From NCBI GenBank assembly GCA_022711195.1, contig JAKLFN010000091.1:256-8404 (forward strand): a stretch of 8,149 nt of DNA. The letters are read 5' to 3'. How positions within the stretch are numbered: position 1 is the stretch's first letter; every line of letters starts with the position of its first letter. Position numbers and translations under genes: made by a program. This document shows positions 7,840 through 8,149 of this stretch, piece after piece. The notes below the pieces were generated by a model, which was not told where the DNA came from, searched no databases, and was given only the letters and a program-made list of their open reading frames with translations. The DNA comes from Bacteroidota bacterium (GTDB lineage: Bacteria > Bacteroidota > Bacteroidia > Bacteroidales > VadinHA17).

Positions 7840-8149
7840 TTACTTTTTCCAGAGTGGATGTTCGGATGGTATTCTGTCACCTGCCATTTCGAGAATCTCA
7901 ATTGCATTAAGGCACCATTGGGCTGTTGTATTGGTTGTTACTGACGGTGCCTCTTCGAGTACTTTTAAGACCATATCTCCTTTTAGTGTTCTGGTTTCAA
8001 ATTGAGTTCCATTTGTGCTGTTCAGGAACCATTGCCATGATTTATCTGCCCAGGCAGGATCTTTCTTAACGGTATAAACATAAGCCGGAAGACGGCTGTA
8101 CCAGTTGTTATTTGCCTGTCCTACAGACCCTTCCTTTCCAAAAGCTTTC
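7840..8149 (-). CDS. C-terminal fragment, possibly YetA/PcRGLX-like rhamnogalacturonan lyase (PL26)
   Basis: Only the last 102 codons and the TAA stop (7840-7842) are in the window; the start lies beyond the right edge. Reading in from base 8148 the frame is open throughout. The visible part contains NNWYSRLPAYVYTVKKDP (residues 13-30 of the fragment), a Trp-rich helix-like stretch WADKSWQWFLN, and a final helix AQWCLNAIEILEMAG, then EHPLWKK. The Asn-Trp-Tyr-x-Arg-Leu-Pro segment and helical end look like the C-terminal alpha/alpha-toroid part of YetA/PcRGLX-type exo-rhamnogalacturonan lyases. Those enzymes remove disaccharides from the rhamnogalacturonan I backbone, which would agree with the PL22-like gene 50 bases downstream. 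The match is from memory of the family's general look and rests on a short piece, so another helical-toroid carbohydrate enzyme is possible. That it is a real coding end is much surer than its function. Confidence 0.6.
   Translation of the reverse strand, partial: KAFGKEGSVGQANNNWYSRLPAYVYTVKKDPAWADKSWQWFLNSTNGTQFETRTLKGDMVLKVLEEAPSVTTNTTAQWCLNAIEILEMAGDRIPSEHPLWKK

Overview
The window looks like a piece of a chromosome from a Bacteroidota bacterium. The evidence is a tandem SusC/SusD-type outer-membrane pair, no clear Shine-Dalgarno sequences ahead of the genes (upstream regions are A/T-rich instead), and a string of exported carbohydrate-active proteins. All five supported genes lie on the minus strand, so transcription runs from high to low coordinates. 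It reads as the middle of a polysaccharide utilisation locus (PUL), most likely aimed at pectin (homogalacturonan or rhamnogalacturonan).

In transcription order: (1) 7840-8149 is the last 102 residues of an enzyme that begins outside the window and resembles, with modest confidence, the C-terminus of YetA/PcRGLX-type rhamnogalacturonan exolyases (PL26). (2) 6290-7789 encodes an exported beta-propeller protein of the oligogalacturonate lyase (PL22) type. (3) 3050-6178 encodes a SusC/RagA TonB-dependent transporter. (4) 1084-3018 encodes its SusD/RagB surface lipoprotein. (5) A strong intrinsic terminator at 1042-1072 closes that unit. (6) 1-995 is the N-terminal 331 residues of an exported alpha/beta hydrolase of the CE15-like type (glucuronoyl or uronate methyl esterase), whose end lies outside the window.

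Inferred division of labour: SusD captures oligosaccharides at the cell surface and SusC imports them with TonB energy. The propeller lyase cleaves unsaturated or short uronides in the periplasm, the PL26-like protein would trim the rhamnogalacturonan backbone, and the esterase would remove ester groups on uronic acids. Substrate assignment rests on the PL22-like gene plus the weaker PL26-like call. SusC/SusD alone do not reveal the glycan.

Gene gaps are short (50, 111, 31 and 88 bases), so no gene-free stretch exceeds 300 bases. I see no RNA gene, CRISPR array, insertion sequence or phage gene. I do not see a wholly new biological system here. The items most worth checking are a 25-codon ORF abutting susC, a Gly/Gln/Pro-rich insert in the lyase, and the terminator separating the esterase from the transport genes.
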